Positions 1-11,018 of a stretch of 64,000 bases of DNA are shown in pieces. The stretch's first letter is position 1. Each line of letters starts with the position of its first letter. A program made the translations under genes and the position numbers. The stretch is taken from assembly GCF_030864355.1 (NCBI RefSeq), contig NC_083394.1, forward strand, positions 1,488,001 through 1,552,000, read 5' to 3'. This DNA is from Cutaneotrichosporon cavernicola (Eukaryota > Basidiomycota > Tremellomycetes > Trichosporonales > Trichosporonaceae). The notes under the pieces are model-generated. The model was given only the letters and a program-made list of their open reading frames with translations. It was not told where the DNA came from and ran no database searches.

Positions 1-936
1 CGTCGAGTGGGAGGGGTGAAGACGTCCCAGACGACGGATAGGGGGGCGCTAGAAAGGTTTCGCGGCGCCCAACAGCTGCCGATGCCGAGAGCGGGGGCGC
101 GGGCACGCCCGAGGGGGTGTAGGGGCCGGGTGACGGGCGGGGTCCAGCGCTGCGTGGAGGGTGCAGGTGGTGGCGAAAGTGGGTTGCCGAATGGGCTGGC
201 GGGACAAGGGGAGCCGATTGCGGCGCTTCGTATCCAGACCTGCTTGGGAAGCGAGGGATCGAGATTGCCGGGGGCGGGTGTGCGCGAACACCGAGACGGG
301 GCGGCGGCGGCGGCGGCGGCGGCGGCGGAAGGTATCCGCGCTGTCTGGGGGATGAGGGTTCACCGAGTGGGACCGAGTGGGGGTTGCCGACCTGCGATGC
401 GGCAACCGCGATGCCTTCTGTTGGCTCGGGGCCAGAGACGGAGGGCGCGCTGAGGCGGCGGAGGGGAGGAGGACCTGCGTGAACAAAGTCACGAGATGAG
501 CCAGACGATGAGGATTCCAAAGTTGGCCGGCGGTAGTGGTCCTCGCGAGAGTGTAACTCTCCAAGGTGAGAGTGATGGTGAGGGGCAAGGTCTCGAGGGG
601 AAAAGGGAGGATTGCAAGAGGAGGAAGGGTCGTAGTAGTAGTTTTCGGCGTGTTGTGCAGATGGATGCTGTTGATGCTGCACAACAGAATGGTGAGTCCT
701 AGACTGCACCTGGTGCGCCGGGTGGTGCACTGGGTGCGCCGTCGAGTGCGCGGTGTGCACCGCCGAGTGGTGGTGCCCAGGCTGGTAAACGTGGGCGGGT
801 GATGGGTACTTGTCCTTGTTGTCTGCTGAGATGTGTTCTGGGTGGAGTCGTTGACGAGAGTATTGCGTCTCCATGGGTCGGATATGGTGATCCGAATGGA
901 AGGGTGAGGTTTAGGCCGTTTGATGTTGGGGAATGA
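1..936 (+). other. G-rich stretch, possible 3' part of a plus-strand gene (uncertain)
   Basis: I do not recognise a protein here. Reading frame 1 of the plus strand is open over about 310 codons apart from a TGA at 451-453 and a TAG at 700-702, and closes at TGA 934-936. The segment before the first stop is rich in Ala, Gly and Arg and includes a nine-alanine run from a CGG/GCG repeat at about 300-328. The last segment (703-933) reads GKRGRVMGTCPCCLL and ends FRPFDVGE. The strand is purine/G-rich, so a low stop frequency is partly expected. It could be the end of a gene entering from the left, with the two stops inside unrecognised introns, or the leader of a gene on the opposite strand beyond the left edge. 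Confidence 0.2.
300..328. repeat. (CGG)n trinucleotide repeat
   Basis: About nine uninterrupted CGG/GCG units. In plus-strand frame 1 they would encode polyalanine, and on the minus strand polyarginine or polyproline. Confidence 0.9.
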
Positions 937-2475
937 TTGGCCTGGTGGATGAAGGATGGAGGACGCAATGTCGGCGACGACTAGTGGGGATCGGACGGCG
1001 ATGGACGACGTTGGCGTCTAGTGTTGGTGGTTTGTGGGTACAGGCTGACTGGGTGGGTACGGTGGTGCGACACCTTGGGTGTACAGAGTGGTAGAGTATG
1101 GATTGGGCTAAGGTGCCAGGTGGCTTGCGACTGCTGCTTTGGTGGGCCTGTTGGCCTGTTGGCCTGGGGGGAGGGTAGTCTTGGGTTTGGTGGCTGAGAG
1201 GAAGAGGGAATTCCAATTCAGGCAAACTGTAGTTTGCCCGTTGGCCGTTGGGTTGGGTTGAGATGGGTTTACTACCTTGTAAGGAAAGGAGACAGCGCTA
1301 GGTCGTATTCTCTCTCTTCTCTCTCCCTCAATCTTCCTTTCAACTAGTACGTTGTTAGGCCCCTTTCGTTTTGACCAGCTTACAGCTTACAAAAAGGCGA
1401 GTAAAGGGGTTGGACTTGCCAGCGGCTTGAATGGGGGGTCAAAGGGGGGTTTGGGTAAACGAGTCAAGGGCCAAATTGCTTCCGCTTATTGTGATCCTTG
1501 AATGAGGAACCTCTTTCCTATTCTGTATATCTATCTGTATTCGTGCGGCAGATACACGCAAGCGCGTATGGGTGCTAAAGTGAATTCGCGAATGCGGATG
1601 CGAGTCGATGTGAGGCGATGCGATGCGATGAGATGAGATGAGATGAGGTACTTGAATGAACAGGAGAAATGGGTGATGTAGACATGCGTTGCGACATATG
1701 AGATGCGCTTAGATGCTTGGATGCAGAGGCTCGTTGTTGCATCTTGTCTCCCAGCTCCCGGCCCCGTCCCCGTCCGGCCGCATCGCAAGGGGAAACAAGT
1801 CGGGGTTGGCCGACGTAAACATGGCAAGACAAAGCCAGAGCAAGCAAGCAAAGCGAATGCATTACCGTACCGTTACTTTGATGTTCCGATATGACATGAG
1901 CCATGAGCCACAGGTGCTGCACCTTAGAGTGCATGTCATACGTATATGGTTGCAACCATGTACCTACAATCCTGGGATCCTACTAATTGGTAATATGTTG
2001 TTTGTACCTGTTGCAGCCCGGCCTGCCTTCCAGCGGCATCTGGTAGCTGACAACTGACCATGCGAGCATTTAAAAAACAGGAAGCAGCAAGCAGAAAGAG
2101 CAATCACTCCGAGGCACACCCCTATCCCCTCCCCTCCCCTCCACTCCACTCCCCTCCCCTCCCTCCCTATCCTGCTGTCTCACATCGTGCTTTCCCACCC
2201 TATAATCTCCGGCACTCGGGCTGTCAAACTGACAGCTGACAGGACCTAACGAAATACACTGTCCACTCCGTGACAAGTACATAAACAGATATTTCTAGAC
2301 ATGATGGGGGTTTGTCGTTGACGCTCGTGGAGATTCGGGCAGTATACTGCTGTACCGCTACTGCTATTGCTAGGCGACGTGTGGGCTAGGGCTACGGCTT
2401 GATGCTACGGCTGGGTCCCGTCAGCGCGGCGGCCGTTCAGGAAGGCGTGCCGTAGGCTCGACTCTACTGCAAACT
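937..2475. other. Intergenic stretch, no gene seen
   Basis: No open frame here looks like a protein. It holds a pyrimidine-rich patch at about 1305-1345, a GATGC/GATGA simple repeat at 1615-1648, and a C-rich imperfect repeat of CCCCTCC type at about 2120-2170. The kinesin gene ends at 2476 on the minus strand, so the right part is its 3' flank. Confidence 0.6.
1615..1648. repeat. GATGC/GATGA pentanucleotide repeat
   Basis: A short tandem array of GCGAT and then GAGAT units. It is low-complexity intergenic DNA and I see no function. Confidence 0.8.
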
Positions 2476-5400
2476 CTAGCCACCCCGGCGCTGACGCCCG
2501 ATGACTGTGCGCCACTGGTCCAGCTCGTGTTGTGACGCTGCCTGGATAATATACGAGTTGGTCGGGGTGTACACGGTGAACGCGTACCTACGCTGTTGTT
2601 AACTGCGTAGACGGAGTGGTCTGAGCTTATCGCGTCGTCATCTCCAGGAGTCGAGACGACGACGTCCCCAAATGGGCTTCCCGATAGAGCTTCATCAGTC
2701 AAACTCACCCCAAGCAACGTCTCGACGTCAGGGCTCGCGACAACTGACGCCTGTGACAGATTGATCACCTGCGTCTCCCGCTTGTTGGGCTCCGGGTGCA
2801 AATGCAGGTAAGGCGGCCGCAGAACCGCGTTCGCCTCCTCCCATCGGTTAGTTCGTGAGTCCTTGAGGAGTGCAAGCGTGCCGCGCTTGATAATGCTGTC
2901 ACTGGCGTTAGTGCGAAAGGCTCTGTCTGAGGGGACTCACTTGGGAGAAATCAGCCGCACCGTTGGCACCAATCTTGGCTCAATGTCTGGCACGAGCTCG
3001 CGCAGGCGCTGCGCCATCTCCTTCTCGGCCGGCGTCTCACGCTTGACGTCAAACTCGACGCGCGTGTCCATCTCGCGCTTCCACAGTGACAGGCTCTTGG
3101 CCTCGAGCGCACGCTGCCCCGTCTCATCACTCCTGGACGCCGCAATGTCGCCGACATGCTCGAGCACCACACGCGTAAGCTGGACTTCGGCCAGAGCGCG
3201 GCGCACACGCGCGAGATCGCTGTATTCACGGACAAGAGCGATGCTGCGCGGGCGCCAACCACCAAGGACAGACTCATTCGCCACAGGCTTCTTGCTCGTG
3301 TCGAGGCGCCACAGGTCGCGCGCCGTGCGTGCCAGGGGTGGATTGAGATCGACTCTAAATATCCCAACCACGCTCGTGACGGGACGAGGTCTCCAGATGT
3401 TGCGAATACTGATGCTGCTGCGCCGTGAGTCGCGGCCGATGACCCTGACCTTGATGTCCATCGTAAAGACTGCTGGCTCATCGAGGCGCTCCACATCCAC
3501 CATGAAGGTCACGCGCACGATTGCCAGGTCCTCGCCCCGCGTCCGTCGGTCTAGGTGGATGCAGTGGTGCGCGGCCGAGTCCCACGTGCCGCGCGCCAGG
3601 AGTCGGCTTGTCCCGTCTGACGAGTACTCGACGTGCGACACGAGCTGGAGGTCGACACCCGAGGCTGGGACCTCGACCGGGGTATGCTCCTTGGTCTGGA
3701 CACGGACGTGAGAGGCACTCGCGTGGACGATGCGCGTCCACTTGAATGCCTGCCCTGACGCATGCTTCAGACTCACAACCATCTGCCGCTGCACGCCGAG
3801 GTGAAGTTGGACCACGTCGTCTTCGACGTCAGCAGGCTTGTATTCGCCGTCGTTGCCCATCTCGTGCACTTCGATCGAGGCAAGCACGTCGTGGTGCTCC
3901 GTCGACGCCATCTCCGCATCGGCCTGCCTCATTGCTATGATCTTGCCATCTGGCGTCGTCTCGCCGTTCGGCACGTCAGAAATCTCCTTCGCCGCGTCAA
4001 AGCGCTCGAGCCGCTCGAGGTACGAGTTACGGACGCGCGCAAAGAACTCAATCGCCACAAAGCCCGTCTGGAGGTGCGACACTAAGTCGGACGTGACGAG
4101 AACCGACAGCGTGCGGCGAAGCTGCAGGTGGCCGGCCGACATCTCGTCGAGCTTGACGGGTAACGAGGCGAACGTGTCCTCGGAAGCGATTGGGCCCACG
4201 AGCGACGAGAGCCGCGTCTGCGCGTGGACTTCGCTAAAGTCGGCGGACGTGAGACCCTTGACGAGGTCGACGGTCACAGTGAACCCAAACTTGTGGTTGC
4301 TGAATGACTGACCGCGGATCACTGGACCACCCGAATCGGGTGTAGCAACACCAGAACGGGGGATCGACGAGCACTTGAACTCGACGCGGCACGAACCAAT
4401 TGCCTCCATCGTGTAAGCGCAGAAGATCGGCACGGTCACGGCGTATGACAGCTGGTGGGCAAGTAAGCGCAGAGGCACGTACGCGCCGCCAATGTACGAG
4501 AAGCTGGGCGTGGGGCTGTCTGCGAAGGGCGCGCGCACGCTCAGGTGCACGGAGTAGTTAGGCTTGTCCTTGACGGCAAGGACCTGGCGCATGCGTGCCA
4601 GCTGCTGCTGGAATCGACTTGTGTTCCAAGTGTACACCGCTGGTTGCGTCAGGGCTTGTCCTGGAACTTGCTCACATGTCGACTCATGGTCAATGACCTT
4701 GATCATCACCCGTGCCCCAGACGACGCCGAGGGGTCGGCAACGTCATCAAACTCGATGATGCCTCCGAGGTCATCTAACGCCGACCTCGCAGACACTGCT
4801 GGCCCGTCCATGATCGTAAAGTTGTACGTGATCTTCCTGCCCATCTGCCGTCTGCTGTCAGCACCGAGTTCCCTCTACTCAACCCCTACGCAATGATGTT
4901 GGCCTCGCGCACATCTGCCGCAAGATGCAGCAGCTGTTCCGCCATGACAAAGTTGCGCAGTTGTTTCCACTTCTCGACGGCCTTCCGCACGAGGACGGTC
5001 TGTTGCATCGTCCATTCTTCGGCTTCAGGCAGGGCCTCCCCGCGAGCGCGGCTGACGGCTGCCTGTGCACGGATGCGCTTGACCTCGAGTGCCAGCGTCC
5101 GCAGCTGTTTGGTCATGAACAATTGCTCCAGCGACTCATCGGAGAGGCCGGACATGACAGAGAACCGGGCCGCTGGGGACGTCTCGCTGCGGGTGGTGCT
5201 CTCTGAACCATCTGTGGCGTGGTCCCGGCTCTCACTCCCATTCTCTTGAGGCAGGGGGCTACCGTTGCCTATCTGTCCCTCCCATGGGTTATTGTCGACA
5301 GACTCGTCCGCGATAGAGTTCGCAAGCAGGCGGGACTCGATCTCAGCGGTCAAGTCAAGTCGGCTGTCTGGCCGTCCTCGGAGGGTGCGGACCTTGACCT

Positions 5401-8310
5401 GCGGGTTAACAAGCTCAGAGGCGGACCCACAATGTCGTCAAACAACTTGTCCAGGTCGCGGTCACCAAGCGCCTCAATGTCGGCCGCCTCTCGCCGCGCG
5501 GCCGTCCAGTCCATGAGCTCTGTTGGTGCGGGCGAATCCGAGCGTCCAGGAGTTCCAGGATCCCCGTTCGTTGCGTTGCCCCACATTCCAGACATCCGCG
5601 TGCGGTGAGCGCGCACACCTGCGGGGTCCTGCATGTCAGTCATGAATCTCAGGGTGACACACGTTGAAGCGGAAGACGTGGAAGTCGCCCAAGATAACGC
5701 GGAAGCCATGTAGGAGCTTGACGGGCTTGGTGGTCAGTGCAGCGCTTCTGAGTAACTTCTTACCGTGCCGGGTGGTACGCGCTTGCCATTGACCTGCAAT
5801 TGTCAGTGTCCCGTCTCAGATGGACATGGGTTACTGACGAAAGTACGGGCATCCTCACACGCCTCCAGCGTAACGTGGCCCTCAATGTTGATAAACCGGC
5901 AGTGATGGGACGTGATGTGCTCGCCTGAGAGCTTGATCTGGGTAGACGTGCTCTCCCGGTTGCCAACGACCGTGGTACCCGGCTTCAGCTGGTAGACGAG
6001 ACACTCGGACATGAGGGGGTCCTCATTAAGGTTGACAAGTGATGGGAACTTTTGGGGTGCGTGGACGCCGACCATGTCTTTATCGACGGTGATGCCCAGC
6101 TCCTCGAGTGCCTTCTCTCGTGCGACGTGGATTGCCTGTGTAGCGGCCATCTGCGTTGTCAGCTCGGGCCACGAAGGGTGTACTCGCCTTCTCCTCCCAC
6201 GTGAGATTGAGGTCCCCCATGAGCTTCTCGGATGCTTGCAACTGGTCTTGAAGCTCCAGTTTCGTGACCCGCTTGATCTCGCCATCCTTGGTCTGGTACG
6301 TGACAATCTGGTTTTCAGGAGGGATGGACGGGTCGTACGTGTCCTCAGATAGACCTCCAGCAGACACCGACAAGACCTTGCCGCGCAGCAGCTCAAGCTC
6401 CTCTTTGAGCTCGCTGGCAGGTCAGCTTGAAAGCAAAGCGTTCGCTCACCGGATAAGCTTGGCGTTGGGGTCCTCGTTGACGACTGCGTGAGTGCGAATA
6501 CGCTTAGCGGCGTCGGCATAGCGCAGTGTGCTGCGGGTCAGCCTGGTCAATAGCCTCGCTTACCTCAGCGTCTCGTCGTCTATGATACACGGTCAGTATC
6601 TGCAGTGTAAGTGAGTGTGGGGACTCACAGTCCGCCGGCCTGAGCGTCAGCACGATTGCACACGCACTTGCGACTCACGAGATGGCAGCAATCATGGCTG
6701 TCTTCGAGTTACCTCCCAGACTCTCCTTCAGGAGCCAGGTGAGGACCGAGTCACGGTAGGGCACAAACTCCTCCTTCTTCTTCCTACCCTTACCCTCGGA
6801 CGCATTGGCGAGGGCAGCAATGACCTTGCCCAGCGTGGTGAGCGACTTGTTGATGTTGGCGCCCTCCTTGAGACGCGTACCCTTGGGTCAACATGCCCGC
6901 ACAAGCCACTCACCGTCGCGCCGGTCGATGCTTGCCGTTCACTGCCGGCCAAGTCCACGAGCGAGATCTTGGACACCTTCTCACCGACCATCTTACTCTG
7001 TGGGTCCCGGCGCTTCTGGGTAAGCTGGGGCGTCAGCTCCGCACAGGCAGGAATCCCACGATAACAGTAAACACGGCATGCGAACGGGACGACGTCTCGT
7101 TCATGTTGGTCGAAGCGACAGTCCTGGCCTTCACGTCAGCCATGGCGGCCGGCAGCCACCTGCCTTATTGCCCTCGTCCATGAGCGTCATCATCTGAGCG
7201 TCGTTCTCGACGACCAGCTTGCTGAGGTCCTCAACGTACGGGCCGAGCGACGGGTGCTCGCGCACCTTGAGATTGCCCTTGTTCTTGGGATTCAGCAGGT
7301 CGCGCACCCTGACCTCAGCTCCAGTTCGGGTTTCACTCAACCGGCCTCCACTCACTTCTCATTGTAGATTTCGATGTACGACACCTCGACCGTGTAAGTC
7401 AAGTTTGGATCATTGCTGGCCTGCTGCTCAACACGACGGAACAGCTCCGAGGTCGAGAGCGGAATGATACCCTTGTCGCGCCCATCTGTGGACGTAAGCC
7501 TGTGCGGGGACCGAGCCGCGATTCAGAAGACGCACATCCCATCATCGAGTCTGAGCATGTCAGCGTGTGTGCGCGCAAATGGCTCGCGGGCAGTCCTGGC
7601 GCAAATTAACATGGTCGCAGCCATGGCCACGGCCTGCCCTGGCCCGCAGTCACTGCCTCCCACACTCACAACTCTTGCCACTGTGAGTGGTGATCAGTAC
7701 CTATCCAAAGAAGCGTGGCGACTGCGTGTGCGACGCCGAGACTCCCTTACCTTCCCGTCTGCCCGTCTGTCCATCAGCACTACCGTCCTATTGCACACAG
7801 CCTCGTGCGACCTGCGAACGCACATGCGAAGATACAAGTGTTAAAGCCTTCGAAACTGTGGTTGAGGAGCTCAACGCCGAGGTCATCGAACAGCGTCTGC
7901 TGGCTCGCATACCGGGGGTCATCCTTGGATGAGGCGGACCAGTACGACTTGTCTGTGGTTAGCTTGGCACAGTGTGGGGACCGGGCCGCAGTCGGGGCCG
8001 AGCTCACCAAAGGAGAACACCTGCGACTTCTTCTCGATCGCGCGCGCGCTCGTGGTCTGCACCTCTGGTGGATCGAGGATCGTCCGGTTCCCCTCCATGC
8101 GGATGAGGGACTTTGCCCCCCGCGCGATTTCTGGCTATCAGTACTCCGGTCTGAAATGCGCGCCGAGCCCGTAATCGGCGTGCATGGACCCACCGCGCGA
8201 GTTAAGTGGACGGCATCTGGGGCGTCAGCATCGAGATTCCCGGACCGGGTGGGGTTGGGGAAGGGTGCAGCATACCGTACTACGACCTTGATGTTTCCCC
8301 CGCCGGACAT
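2476..8310 (-). CDS. Kinesin-3 motor (Unc104/KIF1A type), 24 exons, 1556 aa
   Basis: Plus-end-directed microtubule motor that carries vesicles and endosomes in fungi. The start [19 protein letters not shown] is the classic kinesin-3 N-terminus. Joined exons: 8276-8310, 8194-8216, 8008-8130, 7824-7952, 7751-7766, 7670-7680, 7536-7550, 7356-7485, 7164-7308, 7060-7128, 6914-7024, 6679-6881, 6629-6639, 6564-6579, 6450-6530, 6188-6413, 5839-6150, 5764-5793, 5663-5725, 5431-5628, 4890-5398, 2941-4851, 2709-2895, 2476-2592. Motor about residues 1-360: P-loop GQTGSGKS 105-112, switch I NETSSRSH near 219-226, switch [10 protein letters not shown] near 255-262. An FHA domain lies at about 490-583. The long middle would hold the KIF1B and DUF3694 regions (by family length). 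The C-terminal PH domain is at about 1456-1550, with INLSQA and [10 protein letters not shown] motifs. Two introns (7129-7163 and 6151-6187) use GC-AG. Very confident of family. Confidence 0.95.
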
Positions 8311-8941
8311 TATTGAGTCCGGGGGTGGTTTGTGATGGTGGTGGTTGAAGGAATGGCAACAACAAGATCAAGATGGGACCGAGAGTATAGGAGGTTGTTG
8401 AGAGTGAGAGCAAGCGTGCATGATCAGGAGGCCAGGAGGATGAGGATGGCAAGGAAGAGGTCTGAGCGTTAGGTCGTGGGGTCGTGGGTCATCCCATTAA
8501 TCAACCCTACTTAGCCTTCCTAGTTACCCCACATTCACAAGAGTGCTCAAGCTCAAAATCCCATAAGGGTCGGTGCGGGGTAAACGCGTCCGCGTGGCAA
8601 CCCTTGTCCGCGCTATACGCATGTCTCGAGCCCCGAGTGACCAATGACCTCCCCACCTTGCACTTCGCACTATCATGGCAAGGTTGCGTGCGTCTTTGAC
8701 CTCCCAACGTGCTCCCTCGCACTCATACCCCACACTTCGGAACTCGTTCTTATCACTCATTCGTGTTCCTGTCAGCTGTAAAATAGCTAGCTATGCGATA
8801 TCCATACCCAATCAGAGAGGACTACAGACTACTCGATACTAGCCAACGATGTTGAGTCATGAGGTGTGTTCACACGCGTAACATATACCTGCCAACAACA
8901 ACGCACCACTCGACACTGCTTCTTGTCGCTTCGGATCAAAC
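8311..8941. other. Kinesin upstream region / OM14-like 3' flank
   Basis: No gene seen. The minus-strand side next to 8310 should hold the kinesin promoter. ACGCGT boxes occur at 8584-8589 and 8874-8879, but without further support I do not assign them a role. Confidence 0.5.
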
Positions 8942-10085
8942 TTAGTGCTTGGGGAGCTCCTTCTCGACATATTGCGAGCCGAGGTAGCTGCGTAGGTTAG
9001 CTTGCGACTTGGCGTCTGAGTCTCCATTCCTCACTCACCCTTCAATACCGCTGAGAGCGAGGAGGCCAGCGGTCACACCAGCAACGACCTGGTGGTCCCA
9101 GGGCTTGTTCCAATCCCGATAAGCAAAGTAAGCAACAGTGCCCAGAACACCAATGTTGACTGTCCCGTCAGCGTGCGAACATAGTACTACAGATTACTCA
9201 CGGATACCAACGAGCCCACCAGCGACGTTTGGGCGAAGGATAACCTCCTTGGTCTGGAGATAGAGTCGAGAACCCTCCCGCTTGGCACGTTCAGCCTCTG
9301 CCTGACCGTCTGGTGTGTCGAGGTAAGAGTCGGCAAGGAAGCTTACAAGTCAATACTCTCTCAGTATCAGGAAACTCACCCCTCGACACCGAACAGAGCA
9401 AGGGTACCAGCAACCGCGGCCGTTACGTTGCGGCGGTCCCAGGGGATGTTACGGTTCTTGTACGCCCAGTAGCCCATGCCACCAAGGAGACCAACGTTCA
9501 CGACACCCATAAGGCCACCGAGGGTACCCGGACGGAGGACGACGTCCTTGGTCTTGGCCCACGCCGCCGCCATGGCAGTCTCGGCCTCGTCGAGCTCAGC
9601 CTGGTCATTAACGCTCTATCCATGTAACCTGCCCAAGGCGACTTACGTTGGCGCGCTTCTTGAGCTCGCGGGCCTTCTTCTCAGCCGCGTCCGCAGCGCG
9701 GTTAATCTTCTTCCCGGCCTCATCCACAGTGTCCCCGAGCTTGTCCTTGGTCTCGTCCCAGTCCTTCTCGGCCTGGGCCTTGGTCTTGTCCCAGTCGTCT
9801 TTGGAGTCAGATTCCAGCTGGTGGCAAGTCAGCTGAAAATCGCAGAATCTGTGGCTAAAGCCACGCTATGCCGGGTACTTACATTGGTCGCGGTGTCTGA
9901 GACGGCCGGTAGCCCATCCCGTAGCTCTTGACTGGGCTCTGGCATCTGCCCAGGTGGGACTACAGGCCGTGGTCAGCCCAGCCAGGGCGAGATGCCCGAG
10001 TTTCCCAGGCAAGAGCTACCTGGGATGGACCCGGAGAGGGAACGGGTTACTCACTGTTGTCCTTGGCCACTTCGGCGTACGACAT
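8942..10085 (-). CDS. OM14-like mitochondrial outer-membrane protein, duplicated membrane module, 268 aa
   Basis: Seven exons: 10055-10085, 9883-9959, 9647-9817, 9380-9600, 9202-9341, 9039-9159, 8942-8987. The N-terminus MSYAEVAKDN is followed by a Lys/Glu/Asp-rich helical segment (about 37-93). The rest holds two related modules. Each has a LRPxxxGGLxGxxNxGxLG hairpin, an aromatic YWAY or YFAY step, an xPWD turn and a second hydrophobic helix ending in GVEG or GIEG. The first is at about 110-165 and the second at about 197-250. The linker includes FLADSYLDTPDGQAEAE. This architecture matches basidiomycete proteins I recall annotated with an OM14 C-terminal domain (outer membrane, import and ribosome docking in yeast). 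That assignment is from memory of the family and is moderate; four membrane helices are predicted by eye. Confidence 0.75.
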
Positions 10086-11018
10086 TGTAAATTAAATGTG
10101 TTGTGAGATAGAGGGGGAGAGAGTTACAAGTGAGGAGAGGGTTTTTAATGTAAGAAGAAGTGAGAAAGAGAGAGACTGGGAACGCGGTGTCAGTAGAGTA
10201 CTTCACCGCGGAGGCAGGATCGGTGGCGGGAGTGCCACGGATTGGACGAATATCACGATGACGCCAATAGTCATGGCAGCGGTTGTCGCGCCGTCGATTC
10301 TCGATCTCATCCGCTTACGCCTCCAACCCACAAGCACAACAATTCAAGGGACTGTGCCTTGGTCCGCTTGCCATGACCCGGCCCGTTAGGGGCCGATCAG
10401 GCCGAAGGCTGACGACAGCGAGGAGAACATATGCAGGTGGAGTGGGCCGGGGTGGGTTGGATTCGGCTCCAGGGCTATCCACCTATGACTATGACCACAT
10501 TGTGATCACAGGCTGATAGGATCAAGGGATCAGAGGCAGCAGAGGGGAGGCCGAAACGGGCCACTACGCGTTTCTTGACGTCATAATCGCCATTAGAGTG
10601 TCACACCCACTTCACCCCTATACCTCCCCGAACTATGAAGTGCAACAACGGAATCTTTTTACCATGCGGAACCCACGTGCTCTGAATCACTTAATCACGT
10701 GACTATTTCTCTGATATGACTGTTTGGATCGGTACACTCACAGGCTCAAAATCGCGTCTCGCGTCTCGCGTCTCAACATTACGGTTGAACTGTCGTCCCT
10801 TTCTCGCAACCCCACAACTTAACAAACTGCAACATCTCGATTGAAGCCCAACCTTCAATCACATTCCTTTGATCTCTCCCGCCTCGTCGGCATCCCTGCG
10901 AGGTGGTTGTGTATTCTTGACCGAGCTCAGTCAAGGGTTCTCCAAGGGCGCCGAACGTCGCCTCCACCCTTCCCTCAGCGTGCTGAGGGAAGGTCGTGTC
11001 GCCTCTCGAACCTCGGCG
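10086..11018. other. Divergent intergenic region with candidate cell-cycle motifs
   Basis: This lies between the OM14-like gene (leftward) and the SLF2-like gene (rightward). It holds an ACGCGT box at 10566-10571 followed by TTTC, and three head-to-tail TCGCGTC heptamers at 10752-10772. An upstream ATG at 10869 is in frame with the downstream gene, but the start at 11019 fits better (see that gene). No other gene seen. Confidence 0.6.
10752..10772. promoter_or_regulatory. Triple TCGCGTC array (MBF/E2F-like boxes)
   Basis: Three perfect tandem TCGCGTC heptamers lie about 250 bp before the proposed start of the SLF2-like gene. The complement GACGCGA resembles the ACGCGT/ACGCGA core bound by fungal MBF at G1/S genes. 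The same heptamer recurs in the dUTPase promoter in this window. The function is inferred; a plain microsatellite is the alternative. Confidence 0.45.

Noticed and set aside
49..684. 211-codon minus-strand open frame at the left edge
   Set aside because: Low complexity (Pro, Thr, Arg runs) in a C-rich strand; no domain or intron signals that build a longer protein.
2593..2708. Open frame after LLG in the kinesin PH domain
   Set aside because: Lies in a 116-nt intron; removing it gives the conserved [14 protein letters not shown] continuation.
10869..11018. Upstream in-frame ATG of the SLF2-like gene
   Set aside because: The extra 50 residues are not protein-like and begin within the expected leader; MPFDDDDIGG at 11019 is the better start.
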